Shown here piece by piece: positions 42,784 through 51,223 of a stretch of DNA of 64,000 nucleotides. Position numbers and translations under genes: made by a program. Each line of letters starts with the position of its first letter. Position 1 is the first letter of the stretch. The stretch is from Ruminococcus sp. GTDB taxonomy: Bacteria > Bacillota > Clostridia > Oscillospirales > Acutalibacteraceae. The stretch covers positions 1-64,000 of the forward strand of contig SFGA01000001.1 of NCBI GenBank assembly GCA_004556705.1, in the 5' to 3' direction. The notes under the pieces are model-generated. The model was not told the DNA's origin and searched no databases. It saw only the letters and a list, made by a program, of their open reading frames with translations.

Positions 42784-45156
42784 ATGAAGTTTAAAGAAAA
42801 ATTGGGCAAGGAAATGCTTATATGTGACGGTGCAATGGGTACTTTGCTTATTGAAAACGGACTCAAAGCAGGAGAATTGCCTGAGATGTGGAATATTGAG
42901 CATCCCGACATTCTTTATAAAATTCACAAGCAGTATGTAGACGCAGGCGCAGATATTATTTCCGCAAACACCTTCGGTGCAAACCGCTTAAAGCTTGACG
43001 GTACAGGTCATTCGGTTGAGGAAATCATCACTGAGGGCGTAAATATTGCAAAAAAAGCGGCGCAGCAGGCAGACCGTGATGTGTATGTTGCGCTTGATAT
43101 GAGTACAACGGGAAAGTTGCTTGAGCCTTACGGAGATTTACCGTTTGAAGAGGCTTATGACATTTTCAAGCAGCAGGCGATAGCAGGCGAAAAAGCAGGT
43201 GCAGACCTTGTTTTGCTTGAAACTATGGGCGATCTTTATGAAATCAAGGCGGCAACGCTTGCTATTAAAGAAAATACCGAACTTCCGCTGATTGTTTCAA
43301 TGATATTCAATGAAAAAGGTCAGCTTCTTACGGGCGCAGATGTCAAAACCGCAGTATTTACACTTGAGGGACTCGGCGTGGATATGATTGGCTTGAACTG
43401 CGGACTCGGACCTAAAGAAATGCTTGAGCATGTAGAAGAGGCAGTTAAGTATTCGAGCACGCCGATTTTGGTAAATCCAAACGCAGGCTTGCCCGAATGT
43501 GTAAACGGTGTTACGAGTTATAAAGTCGGTGCAGAGGAATTTTCCGACGATATGGAAAAAATTGCAAAACTCGGTGTTTACTGTGTCGGCGGCTGCTGCG
43601 GAACAACTCCCGAGCACATAAAAAGAACTGCCGAAAAATGCAAAAAAATAGCGCTTTCTCCTGTAAAGCAAAAGCACTTTACAGCAGTTACTTCCTACTC
43701 GAAAACAACGCTGATTGGGGAAAAGCCCGTGATTGTCGGTGAAAGAATAAACCCCACAGGCAAGAAAAAGCTGAAAGCCGCACTTGTTGAAAACAATATG
43801 GATTATATTGTCTCCGAGGCGGTTGCGCAGGCGGACAAAAAGGCTGATGTTTTGGATGTCAATGTCGGTTTGCCCGAGATTGACGAGCCGAAAATGTTGG
43901 TTCGTGCGATAAAAACCGTTCAAGGTGTACTCAATATTCCGCTTCAGATTGATACCTCTGATTTTGAGGCGATGGAAAAAGCGCTTCGCATCTATAACGG
44001 TAAGGCTCTTATAAATTCCGCAAACGGTAAAAAGGAAAGTATGGAAAAGGTCTTTCCGCTTGCTAAAAAGTACGGCGGCGTTGTGGTTTGCTTAACACTT
44101 GACGAAAACGGAATACCCGATACCGCACAAGGCAGGATTGAAATTGCAAAGCGTATGATTAAAACTGCCGAAAGCTACGGACTTTCAAAGGATGACCTTA
44201 TTATCGACGCACTTGCAATGACTGTAAGCACAGGCAAGGACAATGCTAAAGTAACCCTTGAAACACTCGATTATGTGAGAAATACACTCGGTGTGAATAC
44301 CTGCTTGGGTGTTTCCAATATTTCGTTCGGCTTGCCGTCGAGAGAGATAATAAACACGGCTTTCTTTACAATGGCAATGCATTCGGGACTTTCCGCAGGT
44401 ATCATAAACCCTTTGAGCGATATGATGATGAACGCTTATTATTCGTATTGCGCTCTCAAAGGCTATGATGATAACTGCGAAAACTATATAAATAACATTG
44501 CAAAGGTTGAGGCTGTCGCAAGCGGAGAAGCTGTTGACTTAAAAACCGCTATCATTAAAGGTATGAAAGCACAGTCCGCCGATTGTGCAAAGGCTATGCT
44601 TGAAAATACCGATCCGCTTAAAGTTATTGACGGCTATATAATCCCTGCTCTCGATGTTGTCGGGCAAGCATTTGAAACGGGTAAAATGTTCTTGCCACAG
44701 CTTTTGATGAGTGCCGATTGTGCAAAGGCTGCGTTTGACGAGATAAAGCTAAAGCTCACAGCCGACGGCGAAAAGCAGGAGCCGAAGGGCAAAATTGTCA
44801 TTGCAACCGTAAAGGGCGATATTCATGATATAGGCAAGAATATTGTCAAGGTTTTGCTTGAAAATTACGGTTTTGATGTTATCGACTTAGGCAAGGATGT
44901 TGACCCCGAGCTTGTGGTTGAAACAGCTAAAAGGGAACAGGTAAAGCTCGTCGGACTTTCGGCTCTCATGACGACGACGGTCGCAAATATGGAAATTACG
45001 ATAAAGCGGCTGCATGAGGATTATCCCGAGTGCAAAATTATGGTCGGCGGTGCGGTTTTGACTCAGGATTACGCCGACAGAATAGGTGCAGATTTCTATT
45101 CAAAGGACGCAATGGGCTCTGTCAGATATGCTGAAAGGCTGTTCACGGAAATTTAA
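42784..45156 (+). CDS. metH: Cobalamin-dependent methionine synthase, short form
   Basis: It transfers the methyl group of methyl-THF to homocysteine through cobalamin. Domains in the 790 residues: homocysteine-binding barrel 1-290 (CDGAMGTLLIENG; zinc ligands GLNCGLGP and GGCCGTTPEHI), pterin barrel about 315-570 (VGERINPTGKKKLKAAL; DVLDVNVGLPEID), cobalamin cap about 580-660 (PQLLMSADCAKAAFDEI) and cobalamin-binding Rossmann domain from about 675 (KGDIHDIGKNIVKVLLENYG, the DxHxxG motif). The C-terminal activation domain of E. coli MetH is missing, and is supplied by the preceding gene. No cobalamin riboswitch is visible upstream. Confidence 0.96.
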   Translation: MKFKEKLGKEMLICDGAMGTLLIENGLKAGELPEMWNIEHPDILYKIHKQYVDAGADIISANTFGANRLKLDGTGHSVEEIITEGVNIAKKAAQQADRDVYVALDMSTTGKLLEPYGDLPFEEAYDIFKQQAIAGEKAGADLVLLETMGDLYEIKAATLAIKENTELPLIVSMIFNEKGQLLTGADVKTAVFTLEGLGVDMIGLNCGLGPKEMLEHVEEAVKYSSTPILVNPNAGLPECVNGVTSYKVGAEEFSDDMEKIAKLGVYCVGGCCGTTPEHIKRTAEKCKKIALSPVKQKHFTAVTSYSKTTLIGEKPVIVGERINPTGKKKLKAALVENNMDYIVSEAVAQADKKADVLDVNVGLPEIDEPKMLVRAIKTVQGVLNIPLQIDTSDFEAMEKALRIYNGKALINSANGKKESMEKVFPLAKKYGGVVVCLTLDENGIPDTAQGRIEIAKRMIKTAESYGLSKDDLIIDALAMTVSTGKDNAKVTLETLDYVRNTLGVNTCLGVSNISFGLPSREIINTAFFTMAMHSGLSAGIINPLSDMMMNAYYSYCALKGYDDNCENYINNIAKVEAVASGEAVDLKTAIIKGMKAQSADCAKAMLENTDPLKVIDGYIIPALDVVGQAFETGKMFLPQLLMSADCAKAAFDEIKLKLTADGEKQEPKGKIVIATVKGDIHDIGKNIVKVLLENYGFDVIDLGKDVDPELVVETAKREQVKLVGLSALMTTTVANMEITIKRLHEDYPECKIMVGGAVLTQDYADRIGADFYSKDAMGSVRYAERLFTEI

Positions 45157-45189
45157 TTTTTTTCTGAACAATTATGTTATAAAATGTTA

Positions 45190-45220
45190 TTGACAATATC
45201 ATACTATTGTTGTATGATAT
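45190..45220 (+). promoter_or_regulatory. Promoter of nifS-iscU with a perfect dyad operator
   Basis: TTGACA (45190-45195), 17 bases, TATGAT (45213-45218). The spacer and -10 are covered by ATATCATAC-TATTGTT-GTATGATAT (45196-45220), a perfect 9-bp inverted repeat. It shares the TACTA-N3-TTGTAT core with the rrf2 promoter at 41640, so the Rrf2 protein is the prime candidate regulator. Confidence 0.7.
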
Positions 45221-45280
45221 ATGCGATTTCAGACAAAAAAAGTATGAATTGAATATTTTTGATGGAAAAGAGATGTATTT

Positions 45281-46465
45281 ATGAAGGTTTATGCCGATAA
45301 TGCGGCTACAACAAAATTATCAGAAACGGCGCTTAATGCAATGATGCCATATCTTACGGATACATTCGGTAATGCGTCAAGCCTCTATGACATAGGTCAG
45401 CAGGCTCATCACGGCGTTCAAAATGCAAGGGAGACTGTTGCAAAGGTTATCAATGCCGACACGAACGAGATTTATTTCACCTCGGGCGGCAGCGAGGCTG
45501 ACAACTGGGCAATCAAGGGTGTTGCCGAGGCTATGGCGAAAAAAGGCAAAAAGCATATTATCACAACTGCTTTTGAGCACCATGCCGTGCTTCATACGGT
45601 TAAGAGATGTGAAGAGCTCTACGGCTGCGAAATCACATACCTTCCCGTCAACGAAAACGGTATAGTTAAAATTGAGGATGTTGAAAACGCTATCCGTGAG
45701 GACACCGCACTTGTTACGATAATGTACGCAAATAATGAGATAGGTACAATTCAGCCGATAGCAGAAATCGGAAAGCTCTGCCATGAAAAGGGCATTATTT
45801 TCCACACCGACGCTGTGCAGGCTGTCGGTCATCTTCCGATTGACGTTAAGGCGCAAAATATCGATATGCTCTCAATGTCGAGCCATAAATTCCACGGTCC
45901 TAAAGGTATAGGCGCTCTTTATATAAGAAAGGGTATCAGAATTCCCAATCTTATCGAGGGCGGCGCACAGGAGAGAGGCAAGAGAGCAGGTACGGAGGCT
46001 GTTTACGCTATGGCAGGAATGGCGGCAGCTCTTAAAGAGGCTAACGATAACCTTGCGGAGAACATGGAAAAAGTATCCGCTTTGCGTAACAGACTTATTG
46101 ACGGACTTTTGAAAATCCCGTCAAGCAGGCTCAACGGCGACCGTGAAAACAGACTTCCCGGCAACGTAAATATCAGCTTTGAGGGTGTAGAGGGCGAGTC
46201 GCTTCTTCTCTACCTTGATATGAAGGGCGTTTCGGCTTCCTCGGGCTCTGCTTGTACGTCGGGCTCACTTGACCCGAGCCATGTTCTTTTGAGCATAGGA
46301 CTTCCTCACGAGGTTGCGCACGGCTCATTGAGGCTTACTCTTTGCGAGAGTAATACACAAGAGGAAGTTGATTATATTATTGACTGTGTTCCCGAGATAA
46401 TTGAAAGACTTCGTTCTATGTCTCCGCTTTGGGAAAGATTACAGAAAGAAAGAGGTAATGCATAA
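45281..46465 (+). CDS. nifS: Cysteine desulfurase
   Basis: This PLP enzyme takes sulfur from cysteine to build iron-sulfur clusters. 394 residues: YADNAATTKLSETAL, FGNASSLYDIGQQA, FTSGGSEADNWAIKG, HIITTAFEHHAVLH, the PLP lysine in SMSSHKFHGPKGIGALY, and the active-site cysteine in the loop SASSGSACTSGSLDPSHVL, typical of the IscS/NifS class I type. It shares one base with iscU, and the pair has its own promoter and terminator. Confidence 0.97.
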   Translation: MKVYADNAATTKLSETALNAMMPYLTDTFGNASSLYDIGQQAHHGVQNARETVAKVINADTNEIYFTSGGSEADNWAIKGVAEAMAKKGKKHIITTAFEHHAVLHTVKRCEELYGCEITYLPVNENGIVKIEDVENAIREDTALVTIMYANNEIGTIQPIAEIGKLCHEKGIIFHTDAVQAVGHLPIDVKAQNIDMLSMSSHKFHGPKGIGALYIRKGIRIPNLIEGGAQERGKRAGTEAVYAMAGMAAALKEANDNLAENMEKVSALRNRLIDGLLKIPSSRLNGDRENRLPGNVNISFEGVEGESLLLYLDMKGVSASSGSACTSGSLDPSHVLLSIGLPHEVAHGSLRLTLCESNTQEEVDYIIDCVPEIIERLRSMSPLWERLQKERGNA

Positions 46466-46899
46466 TGGAATATTCAGAGAAGGTAATGGAGCATTTTGCT
46501 CGTCCGCATAATGTCGGTAAAATCGAGGACGCAGACGGTGTCGGCGAGGTCGGTAACGCTAAGTGCGGAGATATAATGAAAATGTATATCAAGGTAAACG
46601 ACGGCATAATCACAGACGTTAAGTTCAATACCTATGGCTGTGCTTCCGCTATCGCAACCTCTTCAATGGCTACCGATATGATTAAGGGCAAGCCCATTTC
46701 GGAGGCTCTCAAGCTTACAAACAAGGCTGTTGTTGAGGCTCTTGACGGACTTCCGGCAGTTAAAATTCATTGCTCTGTTCTTGCGGAGGAGGCTATAAAG
46801 GCCGCTATCAAGGACTACTATGAAAAGAACGGCATTGAATATGACAAGGAGCTTTTCAAAGAGGACTGCTGCAATTACGAGCATCATCACGCTGACTGA
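46465..46899 (+). CDS. iscU: Iron-sulfur scaffold protein IscU
   Basis: It accepts sulfur from NifS and assembles [2Fe-2S]/[4Fe-4S] clusters. 144 residues with EHFARPHNVGKIEDADG, GNAKCGDIMKMYIKV (Cys34 and the Asp two residues on), FNTYGCASAIATSSMATDM (Cys59) and AVKIHCSVLAEEAIKAAI (Cys103); all three cluster-binding cysteines are intact. The C-terminus ends in HHH-type metal-prone residues (EHHHAD). No ferredoxin, hscA or hscB follow, as usual in Clostridia. Confidence 0.95.
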   Translation: MEYSEKVMEHFARPHNVGKIEDADGVGEVGNAKCGDIMKMYIKVNDGIITDVKFNTYGCASAIATSSMATDMIKGKPISEALKLTNKAVVEALDGLPAVKIHCSVLAEEAIKAAIKDYYEKNGIEYDKELFKEDCCNYEHHHAD

Positions 46900-46911
46900 T
46901 TTTAATAATAT

Positions 46912-46948
46912 AACCCCTGAAATCCGCTTGAATTTCGGGGATTTTTTT
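46912..46948 (+). terminator. Terminator of nifS-iscU
   Basis: CCCCTGAAAT pairs with ATTTCGGGG (one bulge) around CCGCTTGA, followed by ATTTTTTT. The next 180 bases are AT-rich with nothing recognisable until the promoter at 47135. Confidence 0.85.
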
Positions 46949-47134
46949 GCAATTTTTTTTGAAAAATAAATATTTATAAGAACTGTACAAAAACCGCAAA
47001 AAGTGTCGTGAAATATTATGGTAATTATATATTTTTAAGCTGAAAACGAGTTTTTTTTAACCCGTAAAAACCCTTGAAACAGTGAGGAAAACGCTGATTT
47101 TTATGCTTTTGAAAATTGCTGTGAAAAAACGTTG

Positions 47135-47162
47135 TTGACATATGTCAAAAATACTATATAAT
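47135..47162 (+). promoter_or_regulatory. Promoter of DUF134-pflB with a palindrome over the -35
   Basis: TTGACA (47135-47140), 16 bases, TATAAT (47157-47162). The -35 is part of a perfect 14-bp palindrome TTGACATATGTCAA (47135-47148), likely a binding site of a dimeric regulator, possibly the encoded DUF134 protein itself. Confidence 0.7.
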
Positions 47163-47203
47163 AGACTTATAAGGTTGAAAAAACAGTTATCGGAGGGGTA
47201 AAA

Positions 47204-47593
47204 GTGGCAAGACCTAAAAAGTTAAGACGTATTTGCGCATACCCCAAGGTAATGGGATTTAGACCGTTCGGCGATTATGCCGAGGTTGTTGACCTTACCT
47301 TTGACGAGTATGAGGTTATGAGGCTTATGGATACTCTCGGGTATTCGCAGGAGGAATGTGCAATCCAAATGGATATTGCCCGTTCAACCGTCGCTTCAAT
47401 CTATAATTCGGCAAGGACAAAGACGGCAGACGCTATTATTTACGGAAAGTCGCTTGTAATTCACGGCGGAGATATTGAGCTTTGCAAAGGAAGCTCAACC
47501 TGCTGCGGTAAGTGCGGCAAAACAGCCTGCAAGGACTGCGGACACGGAGAGAGCATTTTGTGTTCGGCAAAGGCGGCTAATCGGATAATATAA
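47204..47593 (+). CDS. DUF134-family HTH regulator with Cys-rich tail
   Basis: 129 residues starting at GTG with GGAGGGG upstream. MARPKKLRRICAYPKVMGFRP is the family signature, and about 40-85 is an HTH (LTFDEYEVMRLMDTLGYSQEECAIQMDIARSTVASIYNSAR). The tail holds at least eight cysteines (CKGSSTCCGKCGKTACKDCGHGESILC), suggesting a metal or iron-sulfur sensor. Members are often found next to anaerobic or metal-related genes. Here it is 23 bases ahead of pflB, so it may control the oxygen-sensitive enzyme. That is inference from context. Confidence 0.88.
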   Translation: MARPKKLRRICAYPKVMGFRPFGDYAEVVDLTFDEYEVMRLMDTLGYSQEECAIQMDIARSTVASIYNSARTKTADAIIYGKSLVIHGGDIELCKGSSTCCGKCGKTACKDCGHGESILCSAKAANRII

Positions 47594-47616
47594 ATGTAAA
47601 TACGGAGGTAAAAGAA

Positions 47617-49848
47617 ATGGAAGCATGGAGAGGTTTCAGTAAGGGCGCATGGTGCGACAGAATTGATGTATCTAACTTTATCAAATTGAACTACACAGCT
47701 TATGACGGCGACAGCTCTTTCCTTGAAGGACCTACTGACAGAACAAAGAAGGAGATGGACAGAGTACACGAGCTGCTCATTAAGGAAAATGACAACGGCG
47801 GCGTACTTGACGTCGATACCGAAAGGGTACTTTCAATCCTTTCACACGAGCCGGGTTATGTTGTTGACAAGGACACGGACGTTATCGTCGGCTTGCAGAC
47901 TGACGAGCCGCTTAAAAGAGGAGTTTCGCCGTTCGCAGGCTTCAGAAACGCAGTTCAGGCTTGTAACGCATACGGCTATGAGCTTTCCGAGAAAATCAAG
48001 GACGAGTTCACATACAGAACAACTCACAATACAGGCGTTTTCAGAGCATACACAGACACTATGAAAGCTGCCCGTCACGCAGGTATTCTTACAGGTCTTC
48101 CCGACGCATACGCAAGAGGAAGAATTATCGGCGACTACCGCAGAATTGCTCTTTACGGTATGGATTACCTTATCGAGCAGAAGAAAGAGGATAAGCGCAG
48201 ACTCGGTATGAAGGAAATTCTTGATGAGGAGACAATCCACACTCTTGAGGACCTTTCAAAGCAGCTTGACTTTATGAGTCAGCTTAAAGGTCTTGCTCTT
48301 TCATACGGCTATGATATTTCAAAGCCCGCAACAACTGCTAAAGAGGCTGTTCAGTGGCTCTACTTCGGCTATCTCGGCGCAATCAAGGAGCAGAACGGTG
48401 CCGCTAACTCAATAGGCAGAATTGCCGAGTTTATGGATATTTATATTCAGAGAGATATTGAAGAGGGTATTCTTGACGAGGTACACGCACAGGAGCTTAT
48501 CGACGATCTTGTTATCAAGCTTCGTCTTGTTCGCCACTTGCGTACACCCGAATACAACGACCTTTTCGCAGGCGATCCGGTTTGGGTTACAATGGCGCTT
48601 GCAGGTGTAACCTGCGAGGGTAAGCACATGGTATCAAAGACCTCATACCGTGTATTGCAGACGCTTTACAACCTCGGTTCATCGGCTGAGCCGAACATTA
48701 CGGTTCTTTGGTCGGACAGACTTCCTCAGACATTTAAGGACTTCTGCGCTCAGGTTTCTATTGATACGGACTCAATTCAGTATGAGAACGACGACGTAAT
48801 GAGAAGAATGTACGGCGACGACTATGCAATCGCTTGCTGCGTATCGGCAATGAAGATGGGCAAGCAGATGCAGTTCTTCGGTGCAAGATGTAACCTTGCA
48901 AAGGTTCTCCTTATGGCTCTTAACGGCGGTAAGGACGAAATCGAGGGCGCACAGATAGCTCCCAAGGGTGAAATCTTTGAGGAAAAGCCCCTTGCATTTG
49001 AAGAGGTTTATGAGGCATATAAGAAGTATCTTTCTTGGATGGCAAGACTTTATGTCAACACCATGAATATCATTCACTATATGCACGATAAATACGCTTA
49101 TGAGAGACTTATGATGTCTCTTCACGACACAGACGTTGAGCGTTTGATGGCATTCGGCGTATCGGGCTTCTCGGTTGCTATCGACTCTTTGTCGGCAATC
49201 AAGTATGCAAAGGTTACTCCCATAAAGGATGACAGAGGACTTATCACAGACTTTAAGATTGAGGGCAAGTTCCCGAAATATGGCAACGACGATGACAGGG
49301 CAGACCTTATCGGTAAAGACCTTATCGAGTATTTCTACAAAGAGCTCTGCAAGACTCCTTGCTACAGAGGTGCAAGACATACTCTTTCAATTCTTACAAT
49401 CACATCAAATGTTATGTACGGCAGAAAGACAGGCTCTACTCCCGACGGACGTAAGGCAGGCGAGCCGTTTGCTCCCGGTGCTAACCCCATGCACGGCAGA
49501 GATTGCGAGGGCGCTTTGGCTTCTCTTAACTCGGTTGCAAAGCTTAACTATGCTTGCTGTCAGGACGGTATTTCAAACACCTTCTCAATCACACCCGACG
49601 CTCTCGGAAGCGATAAGGAACAGCAGATTGAACACCTTACAACAATGCTTGACGGTTACTTTGAGCAGGACGCACATCATCTCAACGTAAACGTTCTCAA
49701 CCGTGAAAAGCTTATTGCTGCTATGAACGACCCGACTCTCTACCCCTCACTCACAATCAGAGTATCGGGATATGCGGTAAACTTCAACAAGCTCACTCGT
49801 GATAAGCAGGAAGAGGTTATTGCCCGTACATTCCATCAGTCAATGTAA
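47617..49848 (+). CDS. pflB: Pyruvate formate-lyase
   Basis: This glycyl-radical enzyme splits pyruvate with CoA into acetyl-CoA and formate in anaerobic fermentation. 743 residues; active-site cysteines Cys407-Cys408 in DDYAIACCVSAMK, and the radical glycine (about 718) in TIRVSGYAVNFNKL near the C-terminus, 25 residues from the end. Also PFAGFRNAVQACNAYGYE and TSNVMYGRKTGSTPDGRKAGEPFAPGANPMHGRD. GGAGG lies ahead of the ATG. Codon use is strongly biased (little variation, C-ending codons), fitting an abundant protein. Confidence 0.98.
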   Translation: MEAWRGFSKGAWCDRIDVSNFIKLNYTAYDGDSSFLEGPTDRTKKEMDRVHELLIKENDNGGVLDVDTERVLSILSHEPGYVVDKDTDVIVGLQTDEPLKRGVSPFAGFRNAVQACNAYGYELSEKIKDEFTYRTTHNTGVFRAYTDTMKAARHAGILTGLPDAYARGRIIGDYRRIALYGMDYLIEQKKEDKRRLGMKEILDEETIHTLEDLSKQLDFMSQLKGLALSYGYDISKPATTAKEAVQWLYFGYLGAIKEQNGAANSIGRIAEFMDIYIQRDIEEGILDEVHAQELIDDLVIKLRLVRHLRTPEYNDLFAGDPVWVTMALAGVTCEGKHMVSKTSYRVLQTLYNLGSSAEPNITVLWSDRLPQTFKDFCAQVSIDTDSIQYENDDVMRRMYGDDYAIACCVSAMKMGKQMQFFGARCNLAKVLLMALNGGKDEIEGAQIAPKGEIFEEKPLAFEEVYEAYKKYLSWMARLYVNTMNIIHYMHDKYAYERLMMSLHDTDVERLMAFGVSGFSVAIDSLSAIKYAKVTPIKDDRGLITDFKIEGKFPKYGNDDDRADLIGKDLIEYFYKELCKTPCYRGARHTLSILTITSNVMYGRKTGSTPDGRKAGEPFAPGANPMHGRDCEGALASLNSVAKLNYACCQDGISNTFSITPDALGSDKEQQIEHLTTMLDGYFEQDAHHLNVNVLNREKLIAAMNDPTLYPSLTIRVSGYAVNFNKLTRDKQEEVIARTFHQSM

Positions 49849-49863
49849 AATTCGGACAACAAA

Positions 49864-49891
49864 ACGGGCGGATTTTCCGCCCGTTAATTTT
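49864..49891 (+). terminator. Terminator-like hairpin between pflB and pflA
   Basis: ACGGGCGGA and TCCGCCCGT around TTT, followed by TAATTTT. The poor T run suggests partial read-through, which would lower pflA relative to pflB. Confidence 0.75.
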
Positions 49892-49908
49892 AGATAAGGA
49901 GATAAGCT

Positions 49909-50628
49909 ATGGCGAATATACATTCCTTTGAAAGTCTTGCCGCAGTTGACGGCGAGGGAATACGCTTTGATGTGTTTTTCAGCGGCTGCCCCTTGCGTTG
50001 CGCCTATTGTCATAACCCTGACACATGGCACCATAAGGGCGAAATTGAAATGTCGGCGCAAGAGCTGTTCAATAAAGTAAAACGCTATAAGCCTTATTTC
50101 AAAAACGGCGGCGGAGTAACTTTTTCCGGCGGAGAGCCGTTGCTCAATGCAAAATTTATAAATGAAATCGCACCGCTGTTAAAATCGGAAAACATCGGAT
50201 ATTGTCTTGATACCTCGGGAAGCGTTGAATTGACCGACGAGGTAAAAACGGCAATCGATAACGCTGATATGGTTATTCTCGACGTTAAGTTTTATAACGC
50301 AGAGGACTATAAAAAACACACGGGCGGAGAATTTGAACGCTTTATAAAAATCGGCAAGTACGCAAGCGAAAAAAATATCAGATTGTGGCTCAGGACAGTT
50401 GTTGTTCCCGATATTAACGACACCGAAGCGGATATGGATAAATATGCCGAGTTCTCAAAGCAGTTTAAGTTTGAAAAATACGAGCTTTTGGCGTTTCACA
50501 CAATGGGATTTTTCAAGTATGATGAGCTTAAAATTAAAAACCCGTTGAAAGAAACAAAGGCACTCGATAAATCAAGATTGCACGAATTGCAGGAATATCT
50601 TGACGGAAAAATCGAAATAACAGAGTGA
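49909..50628 (+). CDS. pflA: Pyruvate formate-lyase activating enzyme
   Basis: This radical SAM enzyme puts the glycyl radical on PflB. 239 residues with ESLAAVDGEGIRFDVFFSGC and the CxxxCxxC cluster motif GCPLRCAYCHNPDTW (Cys27, Cys31, Cys34), GGVTFSGGEPLL, DTSGSVEL and DMVILDVKFYNAEDYKKHTG. AAGGAG precedes the ATG. It is 60 bases from pflB across a hairpin. Confidence 0.97.
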   Translation: MANIHSFESLAAVDGEGIRFDVFFSGCPLRCAYCHNPDTWHHKGEIEMSAQELFNKVKRYKPYFKNGGGVTFSGGEPLLNAKFINEIAPLLKSENIGYCLDTSGSVELTDEVKTAIDNADMVILDVKFYNAEDYKKHTGGEFERFIKIGKYASEKNIRLWLRTVVVPDINDTEADMDKYAEFSKQFKFEKYELLAFHTMGFFKYDELKIKNPLKETKALDKSRLHELQEYLDGKIEITE

Positions 50629-50650
50629 TTGCATTTCAATCCGTATTTTT

Positions 50651-50682
50651 AGCCTCTCTTGTGTAAAGAGAGGCTGAATTTT
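50651..50682 (+). terminator. Hairpin after pflA, also a repeat head
   Basis: AGCCTCTCTT and AAGAGAGGCT with a GTGTA loop, followed by GAATTTTA. It may end pflA transcription. The loop context CTTGTGTAAAG also opens the repeat elements at 2345 and 62462, so it may be a repeat end put to this use. Confidence 0.6.
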
Positions 50683-50735
50683 AATCAATTATCAAATTTA
50701 ATAATATCCGTTATCCGTCATATATCCGCAAATTG

Positions 50736-51113
50736 GTAGGGCGGTGGCTTGCTATCGCCGAGGTTTTATAAGCAATTAGCAAAGAAGTTCCGCTCCCTCT
50801 TAGAGGGAGCTGTTGAGCAAAGCGAAACTAAGGGAGTAAAAAAGGTTACATCAAGCTTTGAATAAACTCCCTCAGTCATTTTTTGCGAAAAATGACAGCC
50901 CCCTCAAAGATGGGGCGGAAGCACAAATTGAATTCGATATTATACCGTAGGGACAGGGCTTGCCCCTGTCCGTAAAAAAATACATATTAAATCAAATTCA
51001 CAGACAACCGCAAGGGTTGTCTCTACTGGTCAATATAAATTTTTAATTTGATAACAGCAGATAACCGCAATATATTCGTTAATTTCCTCGGCGGCAGCAA
51101 GCCACCGCCCTAC
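50736..51113. repeat. Repeat mosaic 3 between pflA and the symporter gene
   Basis: It contains hairpin A (50737-50760, stem mismatched by TATC), palindrome C copy 3 (50792-50918), hairpin B (50945-50972), reversed hairpin D (51003-51026) and reversed hairpin A (51089-51112). The order A-B/C-D-A and the outward-facing pair of A modules repeat the plan of mosaic 1. GTAG/CTAC is kept next to every short hairpin. No gene lies in 50629-51223. Confidence 0.88.
50792..50918. repeat. GAGGGAGC long palindrome, copy 3 (diverged)
   Basis: It begins GCTCCCTCTTAGAGGGAGC, has the usual TGTTGAGCAAAGCGAAACTAAG interior in two pieces, and ends CAGCCCCCTCAAAGATGGGGC. The two ends no longer match each other exactly, so this copy is older or decayed. 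Confidence 0.75.
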
Positions 51114-51170
51114 GCCGTTTAATTAAATTTGCGGGTAATCGAACACCAAATTTGATTTTGTCTGTAACCG

Positions 51171-51203
51171 AAGCAAAAGCCATAGGTACTTATCCTATGG
51201 CTT
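51171..51203 (-). terminator. Terminator of the symporter gene
   Basis: AAGCCATAGG and CCTATGGCTT form a 10-bp stem; on the minus strand a TTTTGCTT run follows. Confidence 0.7.
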
Positions 51204-51223
51204 AATTTTATATGTTATATTGA

